A stretch of DNA of 64,000 nucleotides from JALOAD01 sp023228995 [NCBI: Candidatus Muiribacterium halophilum] (GTDB lineage: Bacteria > Muiribacteriota > Muiribacteriia > Muiribacteriales), in NCBI GenBank assembly GCA_023228995.1, contig JALOAD010000015.1:1-64000 (forward strand), written 5' to 3'. The notes under the pieces were generated by a model. That model did no database searches, had not been told where the DNA came from, and worked only from the letters and a program-made list of their open reading frames with translations. Position numbers and translations under genes: made by a program. Below, piece after piece: positions 61,462-64,000 of this stretch; positions within the stretch are counted from its first letter, which is position 1; each line of letters begins with the position of its first letter.

Positions 61462-63141
61462 TCATTCCCCTTGTTGAATCTTTTTGTGTTTCTTAATAAA
61501 TTCAATCGCATTATCTATATTTCTAAATATCTTATCTTCGCCTATTTTTAATATAAGTTTTGATTTTTTAAATGCAATCATTGGTTGTGCATTCACACCA
61601 GATAATAGAATAATAATACCTTTTTTTTCACAATTTTCAATAAAATCTTCCAAAGCTTTAAGACCTGTAGCATCAATTGCAGGAACATGTCTCATTCTAA
61701 CAATTAAATACTCAGGAAATTCTGACATTTGATACAAAGCTGTTTTAAATTTTTCAGCAGCTCCAAAAAAGAAAGGACCATTTATCTCAAAAACAAGTAC
61801 ATTTTCAGGAATCTGCCTATTAACTATAGAAAAAGCATCTTTTGCTATATCTTCCATATCATCTATATCTTTACCAATAAAATCAGCATTTGATACTTCA
61901 GACATTCTCTTCATAAACAAAAGTCCAGCCATAAAAACACCTGCCTGAATAGCAACAGTAAGATCAATCAAAACTGTAAGAAGAAAAGTTGTAAGCAATA
62001 CAAAAACGTCACTCTTAGGCGATTTCAATATTTTTAAAAACAACCTCCACTCACTCATATGATATGCAACCACTATAAGAATTGCTGATAAAAGACACAT
62101 AGGTATCAAAGCAGCCATTTTTCCAAAGAAAAGAAGAATCAATAACAATGTAAAAGCATGTACAATACCTGAAATTGGAGAAAAAGCACCATTTTTAATA
62201 TTAGTAGCTGTTCTTGCAATTGCTCCAGTTGCAGGAATACCCATAAACATAGGACAAATAATATTAGCTATTCCTTGTGCAACAAGCTCCATATTAGAAC
62301 GATGTTTTCTACCAGTCATACCATCTGCTACTACTGCTGAAAGTAAAGATTCAATTCCACCAAGAAGTGCAATCGTTATTGCAGCTGGAAAAACAAGCTT
62401 TATTTTATCAAATGACATATCAGGTAAAACAAATGCCGGAAAAGCCGAACTAACTTCACCAAATCTTGAACCAATTGTTTCAACAGGTATTTTAAAAATT
62501 TTAACCAACAATGTAACAAATACAAGTGTAAATATTGTTGAAGGTATTTTTTTAGTTATTTTAGGAAAATATACAATAAGAAAAAGTGATAATATTCCTA
62601 ATAAAGTTGAATACAAATCTATATTATTAAAATTTTCAATTAAAAACTTTATTTTTTGATGAAATTCTGCTGGGAAAGTACCTTTTACAATTCCTAAAAA
62701 ATCTTTCAACTGACTAGAAAAAATTATCAATGCAATACCAGAAGTAAAACCAACAGTAACCGGATATGGTATAAATTTAATAATACTACCCATTCCAGAA
62801 AAACCCATAATTAAAAGTAAAATACCAGCAATTACAGTCGCTGTAGCCAGTCCTTCATAGCCAAAATCAGACACAACTTTAAAAATAACAACAATAAATG
62901 CACCTGTTGGACCACCTATTTGAAACCTTGAACCGCTAAATATTGAAATAAGAAATCCAGCTATTATAGCAGTATATAATCCTTGTTCAGGTTTAACACC
63001 AGAAGCTATTGCAAATGCAATTGCCAAAGGAAGTGCAACTATACCTACAATAAAACCAGCAGATAAATCTTTAAAAAAATGTTTTGAAGTATAACCTTCT
63101 TTTAACGAACTGATAAGTTTTGGCACAAATTCATTCTTCAT
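61462..63141 (-). CDS. SulP family anion transporter with STAS domain
   Basis: A 559-residue protein with about 10-12 membrane helices, the SulP signature region (SAGFIVGIVALPLAIAFAIASGVKPEQGLYTAI near residue 28) and a C-terminal STAS domain from about 440 (ENVLVFEINGPFFFGAA, VPAIDATGLKALEDF). SulP proteins carry sulfate, bicarbonate or other anions; sequence alone does not tell which. SD AGGAG. Co-transcribed with the UDG gene. Confidence 0.92.
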   Translation of the reverse strand: MKNEFVPKLISSLKEGYTSKHFFKDLSAGFIVGIVALPLAIAFAIASGVKPEQGLYTAIIAGFLISIFSGSRFQIGGPTGAFIVVIFKVVSDFGYEGLATATVIAGILLLIMGFSGMGSIIKFIPYPVTVGFTSGIALIIFSSQLKDFLGIVKGTFPAEFHQKIKFLIENFNNIDLYSTLLGILSLFLIVYFPKITKKIPSTIFTLVFVTLLVKIFKIPVETIGSRFGEVSSAFPAFVLPDMSFDKIKLVFPAAITIALLGGIESLLSAVVADGMTGRKHRSNMELVAQGIANIICPMFMGIPATGAIARTATNIKNGAFSPISGIVHAFTLLLILLFFGKMAALIPMCLLSAILIVVAYHMSEWRLFLKILKSPKSDVFVLLTTFLLTVLIDLTVAIQAGVFMAGLLFMKRMSEVSNADFIGKDIDDMEDIAKDAFSIVNRQIPENVLVFEINGPFFFGAAEKFKTALYQMSEFPEYLIVRMRHVPAIDATGLKALEDFIENCEKKGIIILLSGVNAQPMIAFKKSKLILKIGEDKIFRNIDNAIEFIKKHKKIQQGE

Positions 63142-63235
63142 AATCCGCTCCTATTGAAAAACCCTGGCTCAATTACTTTTATCTAATTATTATATTAATA
63201 CAACAACATAACATAAACAAGAAAAAGGATAATGT

Positions 63236-64000
63236 TTATTTTGGACCTTTAATCCCAGAACCAGTAATTACACTATTCCCATTTTTAGAAGGAATTACAT
63301 TAATCTGAAGTGGAATTCTGTCTTTTAAAGCTTGAACATGCGATATTAAACCAATTATTTTACCAGAATGTTTTATTGCAGCCAGTGTATTAAGTGCTGT
63401 ATGCATAGTTTCATCGTCTAGAGTACCAAATCCTTCATCAAGAAAAAGTGATTCAACACTTACCTTACCTGAATTAATCTCAGAAAGACCTAATGCAAGT
63501 GCAAGACTTACAATAAAACTCTCTCCACCCGATAGATTTTTTGTACTTCTAATAATCCCAGCTTGATAATTATCAATTATATTTAATTCTAATGGTTTTT
63601 CTTTATCTCTAATTAAAAGATATCTGTCAGAAAGTTTTTTAAGCTGATTATTTGCATATCTGACTACTATTTCAAAAGTTAAACCTTGGGCAAAATTTCT
63701 AAACTTTTTACCATCAGCTGAACCAATAAGTTCATTAAAATCATAAAATTCACTATAAACTTTTATATGTTTTTCCAACTGATTTGATTTATCACAATGT
63801 TTTTTTTTCTTTTCTAAATCAGATTTTAATTTTTCATTTATTGCTCCAGTTTTCTGATTTATCTCATTAATTATATTATTAATATTTAAAATTTCTTCAG
63901 GTAAATTCGTTATATCAATATTTTTTAATTCCTCTGATTTATTCAATTCTTCTGAAGTAATTTTAAATTTATTCAAATTAACATCAATATCATTTAATTT
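63236..64000 (-). CDS. sbcC: Exonuclease SbcC, C-terminal part (gene continues past window)
   Basis: The reading frame runs open to the window edge; 254 residues are visible. It has the end of a coiled coil, then FRNFAQGLTFEIVVRYANNQL, the ABC signature LSGGESFIVSLALALGLSE and Walker B SLFLDEGFGTLD. This is the C-terminal ATPase half of SbcC/Rad50, which with SbcD cuts DNA hairpins and ends. The N-terminal half and sbcD must lie to the right. Confidence 0.92.
   Translation of the reverse strand, partial: KLNDIDVNLNKFKITSEELNKSEELKNIDITNLPEEILNINNIINEINQKTGAINEKLKSDLEKKKKHCDKSNQLEKHIKVYSEFYDFNELIGSADGKKFRNFAQGLTFEIVVRYANNQLKKLSDRYLLIRDKEKPLELNIIDNYQAGIIRSTKNLSGGESFIVSLALALGLSEINSGKVSVESLFLDEGFGTLDDETMHTALNTLAAIKHSGKIIGLISHVQALKDRIPLQINVIPSKNGNSVITGSGIKGPK

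Overview
The window is very AT-rich bacterial DNA with tightly packed genes. Many neighbouring genes overlap by 4 nt (ATGA) or 1 nt. The gene content points to a diderm bacterium that is motile and makes type IV pili: O-antigen-ligase-like protein, lipoproteins, TolB-like beta-propeller, rod proteins FlgB/FlgC, PilA/PilB/PilT/PilC, a BMC-domain shell protein and many RsbU/STAS-type regulators. I cannot name the species. An uncultivated low-GC lineage is my guess (inference only). Ribosome binding sites are of the GGAGG type and promoters look sigma70-like. TTG starts are used, at least two of them behind strong Shine-Dalgarno sequences.

Layout. 1-210: partial copy of an intergenic repeat. 211-6602 (-): surface-glycan and carbohydrate operon (GH13-like enzyme, DUF89, epimerase, TPR lipoprotein, O-antigen ligase). 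6659-10820 (+): site-2 protease, pyrimidine-nucleoside phosphorylase, MEMO-family protein, TPR protein. 10815-20343 (-): three amidohydrolases of purine/pyrimidine type, then an HDOD protein, a GAF-phosphatase-kinase fusion and an HD-GYP/receiver protein, behind one good promoter. 20464-23134 (-): lipoprotein with TolB-like propeller and two STAS proteins. 23135-23690: repeat-rich gap. 23691-25349 (-): secreted phospholipase-D-like/lamin-tail protein. 25423-34334 (-): nusA-infB-rbfA-nrnA-(PP2C phosphatase)-truB-ribF-(alkaline-phosphatase-like). 34471-39820 (-): MoxR-DUF58-BatA-type cluster. 39974-46380 (-): NHL protein, STAS, aroE, pilB, pilT, pilC. 46515-50823: nitrilase (+) and a large hybrid histidine kinase (-). 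50851-55422 (-): acylphosphatase, BMC-domain protein, two radical SAM proteins of the LipS1/LipS2 type, a cyclodeaminase-like protein and an anchored propeller-like protein. 55423-56111: repeat-rich gap with a MITE-like insertion and a sigma28-like promoter. 56112-57606 (+): flgB, flgC, marC. 57583-59854 (-): ABC-2 exporter with a His-rich TPR protein. 59981-60367 (-): major pilin. 60554-64000: STAS protein (+), UDG4, SulP transporter, 3' part of sbcC (-).

Most notable points. (1) The acyP-BMC-radical SAM-radical SAM-cyclodeaminase operon links an orphan microcompartment shell protein, which has an 11-fold charged pentapeptide repeat and a four-Cys tail, to a probable lipoyl-synthesis pair. 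(2) Two homologues of metalloenzymes, a dihydroorotase/allantoinase-like and an alkaline-phosphatase-like protein, have lost most metal ligands. (3) A nucleobase-deaminase operon is fused to second-messenger and partner-switching regulators. (4) Modular palindromic intergenic repeats occur at three loci, one of them disrupted by a 154-bp inverted-repeat element. (5) Terminator-like hairpins sit in the nusA and moxR leaders and inside the MEMO gene.
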